Shown one piece after another: positions 51,259 through 60,550 of a stretch of DNA of 64,000 nt. The DNA comes from Desulfuromonadaceae bacterium (lineage in GTDB: Bacteria > Desulfobacterota > Desulfuromonadia > Geobacterales > Pseudopelobacteraceae). A program made the translations under genes and the position numbers. The stretch spans positions 1 to 64,000 of the forward strand of contig JAQTZV010000024.1 in NCBI GenBank assembly GCA_028687585.1, written 5' to 3'. Within the stretch, counting starts at the first letter, position 1; the number at the start of each line of letters is the position of its first letter. Below the pieces are notes generated by a model. It saw only the letters and a program-made list of their open reading frames with translations, searched no databases and had not been told where the DNA came from.

Positions 51259-51957
51259 ATGGAACTTATTCTCGATGGCATACATACTGCGCTTACACTG
51301 ATTGTTACTCTTGACCGGGAGGTACTGGCGGTTACTCTGCTGTCGCTGTGGATATCGTGTAGTGCTACGCTTGTCAGCCTGCTGGTGGGGATTTCCGCGG
51401 GTGTTGTTCTGGCGCTTGCAGATTTCCCGGGACGGCGATTTGTTGTCAGTCTGGTCAATACCGGAATGGGCCTGCCGCCGGTTGTCGTCGGACTGTTTGT
51501 GACACTTTTTCTCTGGCGTAGCGGTCCGCTCGGATTTCTGGAAATCCTCTACACGCCGACTGCCATGATTCTTGCCCAAACAGTCATTGCAACACCTATA
51601 GTGGCCGGCATTACCATCGCATCAATCCAGAATCTGCCGGCAAATCTCAAACTTCAGGTGCGCGCCTTGGGGGCGACCCGTATTCAAACCGTCTGGATAC
51701 TTGTGCGGGAAGCTCGTTTGCCGCTTCTGGCTGCGGTGATGGCCGGTTTTGGCGGCGTTATTTCCGAGGTGGGGGCTTCAATCATGGTCGGCGGCAATAT
51801 TAAAGGGCAGACCAGGGTGCTTACCACCGCGACCGTTATGGAAACCGGCAAAGGAAACTTTGATGTGGCTATAGCTCTCTCCTTGATCCTGCTGGTGCTG
51901 GTATTTGGCATTAACTACCTGCTGACAGTCATTCAGCAGCGGGAGCGACCGCGGTGA
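51259..51957 (+). CDS. tupB: Tungstate-type ABC transporter permease, orphan
   Basis: This 232-residue inner-membrane permease matches TupB/WtpB-like proteins for tungstate or molybdate uptake. It has about five to six helices and the EAA-loop-like cytoplasmic motif (ALGATRIQTVWILVREARLPLLAAVMAGFGGVISE is the relevant stretch, about residues 149-182, key residues Glu, Ala and Gly). The ATG at 51259 follows TGGGGC. Its usual partners, a binding protein and an ATPase, are absent on both sides, so it must borrow them from elsewhere or be a leftover. The stop overlaps the sirtuin start by 4 bases. Confidence 0.8.
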   Translation: MELILDGIHTALTLIVTLDREVLAVTLLSLWISCSATLVSLLVGISAGVVLALADFPGRRFVVSLVNTGMGLPPVVVGLFVTLFLWRSGPLGFLEILYTPTAMILAQTVIATPIVAGITIASIQNLPANLKLQVRALGATRIQTVWILVREARLPLLAAVMAGFGGVISEVGASIMVGGNIKGQTRVLTTATVMETGKGNFDVAIALSLILLVLVFGINYLLTVIQQRERPR

Positions 51958-52814
51958 GTTTTTCTCTTGAAGTGGAAAATATTGACAGAAGAACAGAAGT
52001 GTTACGTGATGCTGCAGCGGTGGTCAGTGAAGCAGAGGTCTTTATCATTACTGCCGGTGCAGGGATGGGCGTAGATTCCGGCCTGCCGGATTTTCGCGGA
52101 GACCACGGTTTCTGGAAGGCGTATCCTGCCTATGCGCGCTTGGGGCTGTCGTTTGTTGACTGCGCCAACCCACAGCATTTTTCCGATGATCCCTCCCTTG
52201 GCTGGGGATTTTATGGCCACCGTACCAATTTGTACCGGGATACCATTCCCCACGAAGGTTTTGATGTGATCACGAAGTGGATCGAACGAAAGAGTGCGGA
52301 TTACTTTGTTGTGACCTCCAACGTCGATGGTCAGTTTCAAAAAGCCGGCTATGCTGATGACCGGATTGTGGAAGTTCATGGCTCGATTCATTGGCTGCAG
52401 TGTCAGACGCCGTGCTGCGGCAGAATATGGGGAAATGATGCGGTGCTTCGAATTGATGAAACAGCCATGCGTGCCCGTCACCCTCTGCCCCGCTGCCCCG
52501 GATGCGGCGAGGTCAGTCGCCCCAATATTCTCATGTTCGGCGACTGGTCATGGCTGCCTGATCGCACCCGCGTTCAGGAACATACCTTTGACCGGTTCCT
52601 TACTGCACATGCCGACCGTCGAATTGCGGTGATCGAAATGGGAGCGGGGAGCGCCATCCCGACAATCCGGGCGACTTCAGAGCGGATAGGGTGGAATCTT
52701 GCGCATGCGACGGTCATTCGTATCAACCCTCGTGAGCCGGAGATAAAAGCGCCCCATATTTCCCTGACCTGCGGTGCGCTGGAAGGATTGAGGGGAATCG
52801 ATGCGTTGCTGTAA
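51954..52814 (+). CDS. Sir2-family NAD-dependent protein deacylase
   Basis: This 286-residue sirtuin shows the NAD-binding motif TAGAGMGVDSGLPDFRG (33-49), VVTSNVDGQFQKAG, the catalytic His142 in VEVHGSIHW, zinc Cys at 150, 154/155 and in CPGC, and GAGSAIPTIR. Sirtuins remove acyl groups from lysines using NAD; some Sir2 proteins instead act in defence by degrading NAD. A GTG start overlaps the permease stop, with GGGAG as ribosome site, so the two are translationally coupled. It is larger than CobB (about 235 residues), with insertions around FVDCANPQHFSDD. Confidence 0.88.
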   Translation: MSFSLEVENIDRRTEVLRDAAAVVSEAEVFIITAGAGMGVDSGLPDFRGDHGFWKAYPAYARLGLSFVDCANPQHFSDDPSLGWGFYGHRTNLYRDTIPHEGFDVITKWIERKSADYFVVTSNVDGQFQKAGYADDRIVEVHGSIHWLQCQTPCCGRIWGNDAVLRIDETAMRARHPLPRCPGCGEVSRPNILMFGDWSWLPDRTRVQEHTFDRFLTAHADRRIAVIEMGAGSAIPTIRATSERIGWNLAHATVIRINPREPEIKAPHISLTCGALEGLRGIDALL

Positions 52815-52841
52815 TTTATTGCGGAATGTTGCTGAGTGAAA

Positions 52842-53576
52842 TCAGTGATGAGAGGGTTGAAGCGAGTTTATATGGGTGGCCATCTCACGTTCGAGGAGGC
52901 AGCCGCTGCGCAGATCGGTGTCTTCGGCAGCGTTGATGAGCCGCTTGGCAGCAGCGAGTGCCGCCTGAGGATGAGTCGCTATCTGCTCGGCAAGCAGGAC
53001 TACCTGCGGCCAGAAATCATCAGTTGTATATACTTTGTCCACCAGACCCATCCGGAGGGCATCTGCCGAGCTGTATGGTTCCGAGGTCATGAAAATTTCC
53101 CGGGCAAAATTTTTCCCGACGATGCGGGGCAGTTTGTGCGTTCCGCAGAAACCGGTAATGATTCCGAGCTTTGCTCCGGAATGTCCGATGCGTAACCCTT
53201 CTGTGGCTATGCGGATATCGCACGACATGGCGAGATCGCAGCCGCCTCCCATGGCGATGCCGTTCAGGGCACAGATGACCGGTTTGGAGCTGGACTCGAT
53301 CTGGTCGAACAGGGATTGGCCAAGTTCGGCAAAGTGGAAGGCGTCGCCGGGAGAGAAATGAACCATCTGTCCGATGTCGGCTCCCGCAGCAAATGATTCT
53401 CCCGGATAGCCGCTGAGAACTACGGCATGTGCCGATTCCTCTTCCTCAAGCTGCGTAAAGGCGCGCTTCAGTTCGCGGATGGTGGTGATGGAAAGCTTGT
53501 TGAAGCGCGAACCGGCGCCGAGCAGAATATACCCGACCCGGTTCGCTACCTCTATGCGAAGTTTCTTGTAGGGCAT
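52842..53576 (-). CDS. Enoyl-CoA hydratase/isomerase-family protein
   Basis: This 244-residue crotonase-fold protein has the oxyanion-hole segments SGYPGESFAAGADI (first) and ALNGIAMGGGCDLAMSCDIRIA (second), and RLINAAEDTDL near the end. The catalytic Glu position after the second segment reads AKLGIITGFCGTHKLPRIVG, where typical hydratases have Glu, so the reaction may differ from simple hydration. Its ATG shares one base with the stop of the B12-binding subunit gene, so both are coupled. Confidence 0.83.
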   Translation of the reverse strand: MPYKKLRIEVANRVGYILLGAGSRFNKLSITTIRELKRAFTQLEEEESAHAVVLSGYPGESFAAGADIGQMVHFSPGDAFHFAELGQSLFDQIESSSKPVICALNGIAMGGGCDLAMSCDIRIATEGLRIGHSGAKLGIITGFCGTHKLPRIVGKNFAREIFMTSEPYSSADALRMGLVDKVYTTDDFWPQVVLLAEQIATHPQAALAAAKRLINAAEDTDLRSGCLLEREMATHINSLQPSHH

Positions 53577-53980
53577 CAGGCTCGTGGCTGAACATTGTCT
53601 TTCACCCAGGCAACAATATCTTCCGTGGAAGTGCCGGGAGTGAAGACCTCGCAGATACCGGTCGCTTTCAGTCCGGGAATGTCGTCTTCAGGGATAACGC
53701 CGCCACCGAAAACCTTGATGTCGTCAACCCCTTTTTCTTTGAACAGCTGCATGACTTTCGGGAGCAGGGTGTTGTGAGCACCGGACAGAATCGAGAGGCC
53801 GACGCAGTCAACATCTTCCTGGATCGCGGCCGAAACAATCTGCTCGGGAGTCTGATGCAGGCCGGTGTAGATGACCTCGAATCCGGCGTCGCGAAAGGCA
53901 CGGGCGATTATTTTTGCGCCACGATCATGGCCGTCCAGCCCCGGTTTTCCGACAAGTACGCGTAATGTTCTTTCAGCCAT
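53576..53980 (-). CDS. B12-binding subunit of an acyl-CoA mutase
   Basis: This 134-residue protein is a free-standing cobalamin-binding domain like the small subunit or C-terminal domain of methylmalonyl-CoA mutase. It contains the base-off motif DGHDRG (Asp16, His18, Gly21), [14 protein letters not shown] and the [13 protein letters not shown] loop. The partner large subunit is not in the window. GGGAGG precedes the ATG. It is adjacent to cobO, which makes the adenosyl cofactor such mutases need; MeaB is encoded at 43 kb. Confidence 0.92.
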   Translation of the reverse strand: MAERTLRVLVGKPGLDGHDRGAKIIARAFRDAGFEVIYTGLHQTPEQIVSAAIQEDVDCVGLSILSGAHNTLLPKVMQLFKEKGVDDIKVFGGGVIPEDDIPGLKATGICEVFTPGTSTEDIVAWVKDNVQPRA

Positions 53981-54038
53981 GGTAAAGAACCTCCCCCAAA
54001 ATAAAGTATCTTCAATAACTACAAATGGTACAGGTTTC

Positions 54039-54566
54039 CTACATCTCTATCCCGGTACGAGCCGGGACCCCCGCCTTATAGTAATGCTTGATTTCGCACA
54101 TCTCGGTAACCAGATCTGCCGCTTCGACAATCCTCTTATCCGCGTTGCGTCCCGTCAGCACCAGTTCGGTTTTTTCCGGCTTATTGCGTATCAGTTCCAG
54201 AACCTGCGCAACGTCAATCAAGCCAAAGCCGACCGCACCGTTGATTTCATCGCAGATAAACAGGTCAAATGCACTTGAAGTCAAAAGCTCTGTCGCCTGG
54301 GCAAGCGCCTCCTGAGCGACCCGCCGGTCTTCAGTGATGTCTTTGGTGTTCACCCATCCCGGTCTGCCGCTCTGAATGATCGTCAGTTGCGGTGCGAGTT
54401 TTTCGGCGGCCAGATGTTCGCCATAGCGGCCGCCCCCTTTGATGAACTGAAACATGCAGACAGTAAGGCCGCGTCCGACTGCCCGCAGTGCCAGTCCGAG
54501 CGCAGCGGTGGTTTTTCCTTTGCCGTTGCCTGTGTAGACCTGGACGCAGCCCTGTTCCAATGGCAT
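54039..54566 (-). CDS. cobO: Corrinoid adenosyltransferase CobO/BtuR
   Basis: This 175-residue enzyme transfers adenosyl from ATP to cob(I)alamin or its precursor. Motifs are the P-loop [19 protein letters not shown] (11-29 region), [22 protein letters not shown] and [22 protein letters not shown]. Length matches the CobA/CobO class. The start follows GGGGAA. It lies 3 bases downstream of the second hydratase gene and 58 bases upstream of the mutase subunit, so the whole group is probably one minus-strand unit devoted to B12-dependent acyl-CoA chemistry. Confidence 0.94.
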   Translation of the reverse strand: MPLEQGCVQVYTGNGKGKTTAALGLALRAVGRGLTVCMFQFIKGGGRYGEHLAAEKLAPQLTIIQSGRPGWVNTKDITEDRRVAQEALAQATELLTSSAFDLFICDEINGAVGFGLIDVAQVLELIRNKPEKTELVLTGRNADKRIVEAADLVTEMCEIKHYYKAGVPARTGIEM

Positions 54567-54569
54567 GGC

Positions 54570-55337
54570 TTATTCCCCTTTGAAATGCGGCGCGCGCTTG
54601 TCGAGGAAGGCCTGCATCCCTTCGCGCTGGTCAAAGCTGGAAAAACAGAGGGCAAATGCATCCCGTTCAAGCATACAGGCGGTCTGCAGGTCGATATCAT
54701 ACCCGGCATTGACGACCTCTCCGCCGATACGGATGGCGTTTGGGCTGCGTGTGCAGATATGTTCGAGCAGCTTTTCCGCCTGGCTCAACGCTTCTCCGCT
54801 CGGGTATAACCGGTTTATCAGGGCAATCCGGTACGCTTCTTCGGCGTTAATACAGTCGCCGCTGTAAATTAACTCTTTTGTTTTTGATTTGCCTACCAGT
54901 CGGGTAAGCCGCTGAGAACCACCACAAAATGGAATCTGCCCTGTTGCTATGCCGGGAAAGCCGAAGCTGGCAGAGTGCGATGCCACAATAAAATCGCAGG
55001 CCAGAGCAATTTCCAGACCCAATCCGGTACATTCCCCCTCAATGACGGCGATGCATGGCTTGCCGGTCTTCTCGAGGTTGAACATGGTTTTCTGGCCAAA
55101 GCCGGACAATTGTGACGCGCTATGTGGAGATGTTGAAGGGTCTGCTGAACAACAGCAAAAACCACTCTCCGAGCCGGTTAACATGATGCCGTTAACGTCC
55201 TCCGCATGTGCCAGTATTGCTGTCTGGCGCTGCAGATACTCCAGGAGCTTCAGTGGAGTAACCGTTCGGTTACCGGAAATAGCCAGAATGGCTATGCCGT
55301 CTGGCGTGGTATGGGCGGTTCCTAGTCTTTCGGGCAC
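54570..55337 (-). CDS. Enoyl-CoA hydratase/isomerase-family protein (second)
   Basis: This 255-residue crotonase-fold protein has a weakened first oxyanion segment (MLTGSESGFCCCSADPS) and a clear second one (AVIEGECTGLGLEIALACDFIVAS), followed by FGFPGIATGQIPFCGGSQRLTRLVG. The triple Cys (CCC) and loss of the usual GADI pattern suggest an atypical substrate or activity. The start is GTG at 55337, with AGGA eight bases before it. It opens the acyl-CoA/B12 group. Confidence 0.78.
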   Translation of the reverse strand: MPERLGTAHTTPDGIAILAISGNRTVTPLKLLEYLQRQTAILAHAEDVNGIMLTGSESGFCCCSADPSTSPHSASQLSGFGQKTMFNLEKTGKPCIAVIEGECTGLGLEIALACDFIVASHSASFGFPGIATGQIPFCGGSQRLTRLVGKSKTKELIYSGDCINAEEAYRIALINRLYPSGEALSQAEKLLEHICTRSPNAIRIGGEVVNAGYDIDLQTACMLERDAFALCFSSFDQREGMQAFLDKRAPHFKGE

Positions 55338-55477
55338 GGTGCCGATCCTGTTAGCTGGTCGAATGAATTAAGCGGCGCGACTATAACAATTCAACTGTAT
55401 ACGGTCAAGAAAAGCTTTAGTAATATTTCACTGAAAATAAAAATTATTCGGAATAAATAAAACAAAAGTAAAAAAAT

Positions 55478-55506
55478 TTGCGGAAGACTCTTCTATAACC
55501 TATACT
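55478..55506 (+). promoter_or_regulatory. Promoter of the glutamate dehydrogenase gene
   Basis: TTGCGG (55478-55483), 17 bases, TATACT (55501-55506). Transcription would start about 28 bases before the ATG at 55541, leaving room for the GGGGGA ribosome site. The region before it is very AT-rich, which may help as an UP element. Confidence 0.6.
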
Positions 55507-55540
55507 TTACGCAGATTGATTTATTATCAAGGGGGAACTG

Positions 55541-58519
55541 ATGATGCATCTGACTTCGCTCGTCCGTCGCAACGCCCAAGCATCCCGATTTGCTGCAGAG
55601 GAGAATGCGGCCTGGCTTCAGAAACATATGAGCCCCTACTTTTTTCAGGCTATGGCAGATGAGGATAACGCTTTGCTGCTGCTGGCCCGGGAAATGGGCT
55701 GCCTGCAACATAACCGGCATCTGATCCTGACCGACCACGCCAAGAGGTTGGTGGTCGCCTGTTGTAATCGTCCCGGCTCACTCTATGGTACCCTGGCCAA
55801 GTTGGGTGAGCGAGAGATCTCCTATGCCATGTTTTCCCATTCCAATGCCGCCATGCCGGGTCAAGATGATGAGCTTGAAATTCAGCGCTTTGAATTTGAC
55901 CGTCGCCGCAACCAGGATATCGACCTGAAGCGTGAGCTTGTTATCCCTGCGGCATTGGTGAGAAAGATCCGCACCGAACTGCGTGCAACATTTCCCGACT
56001 TTGACCTGAAAAAACTTGATCGGTTGCTGAAAATTCTCTGGCTTAATAATGAAAACTACCTTCGGATGTCGCCGCCAAATCGGATTGCCTATATGATATG
56101 GTTGTTTGACCGTTCGAATTCCTCTGGTGGATTGTTTCTTGATATCGGTCAGGTAGAACGCGAAGGAGTCAAGGAAACAAGGGTACTGTTCGGTGTCGGC
56201 AATCCGCCACAGAAAGATTTTCTCCTGCAGTCGCTGGAAGTTTTCAATCGTCTTGATGTCGGTATCCGCAGGGCGTATTGTCTGACCATTTCAAATGGTG
56301 TTCATCCCTACTTCCTCGGTTCGTTTCTCGTTATCAGCCGGAAGGGAGAGGATATTTCACCGGAAAGTCCCCTGGCCGACAGTCTGAGGCGTGAATTATG
56401 TACAACCCAAATTCTGTCGACGTCATGCGAGGTGTATCACGAATATGTTGTGAAAGGGCGGCTCTCAGGTGAGGATGCCGCGCTGGTTAATGCCTTTATC
56501 TCTTTCTGTCACACAAGTCTGGCCCACGGCCTGCCTGAACGATTCGGCCTTGATGACGTACAGAGCGCCTTTTATGATCATCCTGAAATGGCCCAGCTTC
56601 TGATACGGCTGTTCCGGGTTCGCTTTGATCCGGAGCTGAAAGCGCGTGATAACTTGTACGCTGCCGTACTTTCAGAAGTACAGGCTGCTGTTGAAGGGTA
56701 TAATACCGGTCATCGCTGGCTGGATGATATCAGGCGGGGAGTCTATCGCTGCTGCCTGCTGCTGGTTACCCACACGCTCAAAACAAATTTTTTCGTGGTC
56801 GAAAAGCAGGCGCTGGCCTTCCGTCTCGACCCTGCGTATCTGCGGCTTTTAGGCCGGGAATTTACCGCGGATCTGCCGGAATCTCTCCCGTTCCGTGTAA
56901 CATTCTTCTTCAGCCGATTCGGCGCCGGCTATCATGTCGGGTTTTCCGATATTGCCCGTGGTGGCTGGCGCACGGTCATTGCCCGCAGTGCCGATGATTT
57001 TATCACCTCGACCAATACTATCTTCCGCGAAGTATATGTGCTGGCTAATACCCAGCAGTTGAAGAACAAAGACATCTATGAAGGGGGCTCAAAACTGGCC
57101 GTCGTACTGGATGCGTCCGATCTGGAACAGGCGGGGAGTGAAGCGGAATCCTTCCGTCTCTACAAGCTTCAATATGGTATCGCCAATGCGTTTCTCGATA
57201 TTTTTATCACCGAAAACGGTAAAGCCAAAGACCGCCGGGTTGTCGACTACTATTGTGATGATGAGCCGATCGAAATCGGCCCTGATGAGAATATGCACGA
57301 CGGTATGATCGAGGCAATAGCCGCTCTGTCAAAAAAACGGGGCTATATACTCGGCGTCGGCATTATGTCCAGCAAGCGTTTCGGCATAAACCACAAGGAG
57401 TACGGAGTTACCTCGACCGGCGTCGTTACTTTTGCTGAAATTACTATGACCGAAGCGGTTGGAATCAACATGCGCAGCGACATATTCTCGCTCAAAATGA
57501 CCGGCGGCCCGAATGGCGATGTTGCCGGAAATTGCCTGCGCATCATGCTTGATCGATGCCCCGGGATGCAGGTTCGCCTGATTCTTGACGGAACAGCTGC
57601 TCTCTATGATCCGAACGGTATTAACCACGGCGAATTACGTCGTATTACACTCGCCGCTGACCTGGATGCTTTTGATCCGGCTTTTCTTGGTATTGACGGA
57701 TGCATCATTTATCGGACCGGCCGTCGTTTGGAGGGGTTGAAGGAGTCACACCGGAAGGTCATGCGCCGCCCCGACGGCATTGTTGAGGAGTGGCTTGATA
57801 TCGATGACTTCAATCGCCTCTACAACAATCTGGTCTTTACGGTCAAGGCCGATCTGTTCATTCCGGCAGGGGGGCGTCCGGAAACGCTTGATGCCCAGAA
57901 CTGGCAGCTGTTTCTCGATGAAAACAGTGTGCCGTCTTCAGGGGTAATCATAGAAGGGGCCAACTCCTTTATCACTCCCGAAGCACGAATCAAGCTGCAG
58001 AAGAGCGGTGTCGTGCTGATGCGTGACTCCTCCGCCAACAAATGCGGCGTTATCTCGTCATCGTACGAGATTATTGCCAACCTGCTGCTGTCCGAACGCG
58101 AATTTATGGAACAGAAAGAGCGCTATGCCGGTGATGTGCTGACTATCCTGGAAAAACGGGCCGCTGATGAGGCTCGACTGATTCTGCTGCGTCACAAGGA
58201 AGCTGACGGGACCCTGCTCTATAGTGAAATATCCGAAGCGATCAGTCATAATATTAACAACCTCTATACGCGGCTGTTCGACTTCTTTTCGCTTCGCCCT
58301 GAACTCTGTCTGCAGGTCCCTTTCCGTCAAGCGGTCACCAGTCATCTTCCGCGCATGCTGCAGGAAACCGCTCAGTATCGGCAACGTGTCAGTAAACTGC
58401 CGCAAAAATACCTTTGCGCAATTCTGGCTTCCGAGATCGCTTCATCGCTGGTCTACAGTGGCAGCAGTGATGCCGATTTTGAGGATATGATCCGTCGGCA
58501 CCTCGCCAGGGTGTTGTGA
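55541..58519 (+). CDS. Large NAD-dependent glutamate dehydrogenase
   Basis: This 992-residue protein belongs to the large (about 115 kDa) NAD-glutamate dehydrogenase class that releases ammonia and 2-oxoglutarate from glutamate. The N-terminal half has regulatory, ACT-like segments (LVVACCNRPGSLYGTLAKLG). The catalytic core shows GFSDIARGGWRTVIARS, NTQQLKNKDIYEGGSK, YGVTSTGVVTFAEI, the NAD-binding GGPNGDVAGN, IIEGANSFITPEARI and SSANKCGVISSSYEI. Either of two adjacent ATG codons could start it; GGGGGA lies just before. A consensus-like promoter precedes it. No neighbour suggests an operon. Confidence 0.93.
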   Translation: MMHLTSLVRRNAQASRFAAEENAAWLQKHMSPYFFQAMADEDNALLLLAREMGCLQHNRHLILTDHAKRLVVACCNRPGSLYGTLAKLGEREISYAMFSHSNAAMPGQDDELEIQRFEFDRRRNQDIDLKRELVIPAALVRKIRTELRATFPDFDLKKLDRLLKILWLNNENYLRMSPPNRIAYMIWLFDRSNSSGGLFLDIGQVEREGVKETRVLFGVGNPPQKDFLLQSLEVFNRLDVGIRRAYCLTISNGVHPYFLGSFLVISRKGEDISPESPLADSLRRELCTTQILSTSCEVYHEYVVKGRLSGEDAALVNAFISFCHTSLAHGLPERFGLDDVQSAFYDHPEMAQLLIRLFRVRFDPELKARDNLYAAVLSEVQAAVEGYNTGHRWLDDIRRGVYRCCLLLVTHTLKTNFFVVEKQALAFRLDPAYLRLLGREFTADLPESLPFRVTFFFSRFGAGYHVGFSDIARGGWRTVIARSADDFITSTNTIFREVYVLANTQQLKNKDIYEGGSKLAVVLDASDLEQAGSEAESFRLYKLQYGIANAFLDIFITENGKAKDRRVVDYYCDDEPIEIGPDENMHDGMIEAIAALSKKRGYILGVGIMSSKRFGINHKEYGVTSTGVVTFAEITMTEAVGINMRSDIFSLKMTGGPNGDVAGNCLRIMLDRCPGMQVRLILDGTAALYDPNGINHGELRRITLAADLDAFDPAFLGIDGCIIYRTGRRLEGLKESHRKVMRRPDGIVEEWLDIDDFNRLYNNLVFTVKADLFIPAGGRPETLDAQNWQLFLDENSVPSSGVIIEGANSFITPEARIKLQKSGVVLMRDSSANKCGVISSSYEIIANLLLSEREFMEQKERYAGDVLTILEKRAADEARLILLRHKEADGTLLYSEISEAISHNINNLYTRLFDFFSLRPELCLQVPFRQAVTSHLPRMLQETAQYRQRVSKLPQKYLCAILASEIASSLVYSGSSDADFEDMIRRHLARVL

Positions 58520-58615
58520 GCGGTAAGGCTATGGGCGTAAGCGGAAAATAATAACATTCTGTGTGACGTGGTTTAAATGGTTGGCGATGACATTGCAAGT
58601 GATGATCGGAGTGGT

Positions 58616-59308
58616 ATGATAACGATATTATTGATATGCCGTGAGGGGGTAAGCCGTAACGTGTATCACGCGGAACTTGCCTCGTCCGGAGTGCTTCTGG
58701 TTTGTGTGCAATCGTTGATGGGTTTTTTTCGCACGGAGGTATACTGTTCGCTCAGCGGAATTCTCGTTGATATGCCCACATATATGCGTTGTTCTGATGA
58801 AGAAAAAAGCCTGTTGACGGAACTGGTTGGCCATTTTCCCTCGCTGCGGCTCAAATGTAACGAGCCCACCGGAGAGATCCGCACTCTTCCTTTCGGGGCG
58901 GCGTATCCCGGAAATTCTTCACCTGCGGTTTTTGTACAAAAATATTGTACAACCTTTATTCCGCGCAAGATACGAACCGGCGAGCGGTCTCTGCATCACC
59001 TGCCGGCACTGCTGAATACATGCCTTCCGGCGGAGAATGATTCCGGTTTGAGGACCGTGACAGCAAACATCTCCCGTGAGGGCTGTTTTCTGATCAGCTT
59101 CGAGCCACGTATTGTCGGTGACCGGGGCTGGCTTACTTTTCCCGGGTGGAAAGATTCGACCCCTATTCTGGTGGAGGTCTGCTGGGTGCAATCATGGGGT
59201 GAATCCCGCTCCCTGCCCGGATTCGGAGTAAGATTCATTGATCTTACAGACGCCCAGAAGGATGAGTTGCGGGGTCTGGGCGGGCAGAGCTATTTTTTGG
59301 AAGAATAA
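58616..59308 (+). CDS. PilZ-domain protein
   Basis: This 230-residue protein has a variable N-terminal domain and a C-terminal PilZ-like domain (about residues 105-225): IPRKIRTGERS, TANISREGCFLISFEP, a Trp-containing strand and PGFGVRFIDLTDAQKDEL. PilZ domains bind cyclic di-GMP through an RxxxR and a (D/N)xSxxG motif; here the second appears as NISREG, while the first is degenerate, so binding is uncertain. The ATG at 58616 follows GGAG; the frame is open to 58577. It leads a row of signalling genes. Confidence 0.72.
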   Translation: MITILLICREGVSRNVYHAELASSGVLLVCVQSLMGFFRTEVYCSLSGILVDMPTYMRCSDEEKSLLTELVGHFPSLRLKCNEPTGEIRTLPFGAAYPGNSSPAVFVQKYCTTFIPRKIRTGERSLHHLPALLNTCLPAENDSGLRTVTANISREGCFLISFEPRIVGDRGWLTFPGWKDSTPILVEVCWVQSWGESRSLPGFGVRFIDLTDAQKDELRGLGGQSYFLEE

Positions 59309-59352
59309 ATTATGCATACAGCATCGTGTTGTTTTGCTGTGCAGAGGGATTT

Positions 59353-59688
59353 ATGGGAACGGTTGCCATAGAGAATATTGAAACCGGAATGGTTCTGGCG
59401 AGTGATGTTCGCGATCGATCAGGACGTATGCTTCTTGGGGCCGGGGCAGAGCTGACGCAAAAACATTTGGTCATCTTCCGCACCTGGGGGATTTTGGAGG
59501 CTGATATTGAAGGGCAGGGGAGTAATGATGCCGCAGGCCAGATACCCGCTGATGTTGATCCGTTGGAGCTTGCTGCCGCCGAACAGGCGTTGGCCCCTCT
59601 CTTTCGTCATACAAATCTGAACCATCCTGTTATTATCGAGCTGTTACGGCTCGCGGCGCTCAGAAAGGTCCAGCATGTCACTCTCTGA
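59353..59688 (+). CDS. Small protein paired with an HDOD gene
   Basis: This 111-residue protein begins GTVAIENIETGMVLASDVRDRSGRMLLGAGAELTQKHL, the short N-terminal module commonly found before HD-GYP or HDOD domains (DUF3391-like). The rest is Ala-rich and helical (LAAAEQALAPLFRHTNLNHPVIIELLRLAALRK). The ATG at 59353 follows AGAGGGA. Its end overlaps the HDOD gene by 14 bases. It probably acts with that protein; it may be the separated first half of a single ancestral protein. Confidence 0.7.
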   Translation: MGTVAIENIETGMVLASDVRDRSGRMLLGAGAELTQKHLVIFRTWGILEADIEGQGSNDAAGQIPADVDPLELAAAEQALAPLFRHTNLNHPVIIELLRLAALRKVQHVTL

Positions 59689-60550
59689 TTATCCACCCAC
59701 CACTCTTGACCGCCTGGTGGAAGAAACCAGTACGGTCTATTCTCTCCCCCTGTTTTACGAGCGTCTGAATGAGACGATCAATCATCCTCGCAGTTCAATT
59801 GATGATATCGCCAAGATAATCACTGAAGATCAGGGGCTTACCGCTCGGCTGCTCCGGCTGGCAAACAGTCCTATGTTCGGCTGTTATGCTAAAGTTGACT
59901 CCATTACAAAGGCAGCTACCATCATTGGAACCCAACAGTTGCGGGATCTGGCGCTGGCGGCTTCGGTAATGGGGGTATTCAAGGGAATTCCTGAAGATCT
60001 GTTGAACATGACTTCTTTCTGGCGGCACTGTATCGCCTGCGGCATCATTGCCCGCAGCCTCGCCGTCTACCGGCGCGAGTCGAATGTGGAGCGGCTCTTT
60101 GTTGCCGGCATGCTTCACGATGTGGGACACATTGTACTGGCCGCAGCCCGGCACGAGGTGAGCCGCGAGCTTCTGGAGGCACAGCGGGATTCAGGCAGAT
60201 TTTATCTGGAGCTGGAGCGTGAGCGGCTTGCGTTTGATCACGCCGAACTGGGTGGGGCGTTGTTGAAAAAGTGGAAAATTCCGGTCAGCATCGTCGAACC
60301 GGTAGCGTATCATCATAATCCTGGTTCTGCCGAACAGTTTCGTCTTGAAGCCGCTATGGTCCATCTTGCGGATATCATCTGCCAGGCCATGGAACTGGGA
60401 CAAGGCGCTGAATGCGGAGTGCCGCCGCTTGATGAACCTTCATGGGAACGGTTGGGGGTGCCTGCCCATATGATGGCGACAGTACTGAAGCAGTCGGAGT
60501 CCCAGATAGCGGAGACTTTTGCCATTCTGTCAGGAGGGGATGATGATTGA
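59675..60550 (+). CDS. HDOD-domain signalling protein
   Basis: This 291-residue protein is a nearly pure HDOD domain, an HD-superfamily fold usually without phosphodiesterase activity. Marks are LPLFYERLNETINHPRSSIDDIAKIITEDQGLTARLLRLANSPMFG (split over two helices), ITKAATIIGTQQLRDLALA and the FVAGMLHDVGHIVL segment that keeps HD. AYHHNP follows later. HDOD proteins regulate chemotaxis, biofilm and stress responses. Its end overlaps the start of the hybrid kinase gene, so transcription and translation are linked. Confidence 0.88.
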   Translation: MSLSDYPPTTLDRLVEETSTVYSLPLFYERLNETINHPRSSIDDIAKIITEDQGLTARLLRLANSPMFGCYAKVDSITKAATIIGTQQLRDLALAASVMGVFKGIPEDLLNMTSFWRHCIACGIIARSLAVYRRESNVERLFVAGMLHDVGHIVLAAARHEVSRELLEAQRDSGRFYLELERERLAFDHAELGGALLKKWKIPVSIVEPVAYHHNPGSAEQFRLEAAMVHLADIICQAMELGQGAECGVPPLDEPSWERLGVPAHMMATVLKQSESQIAETFAILSGGDDD

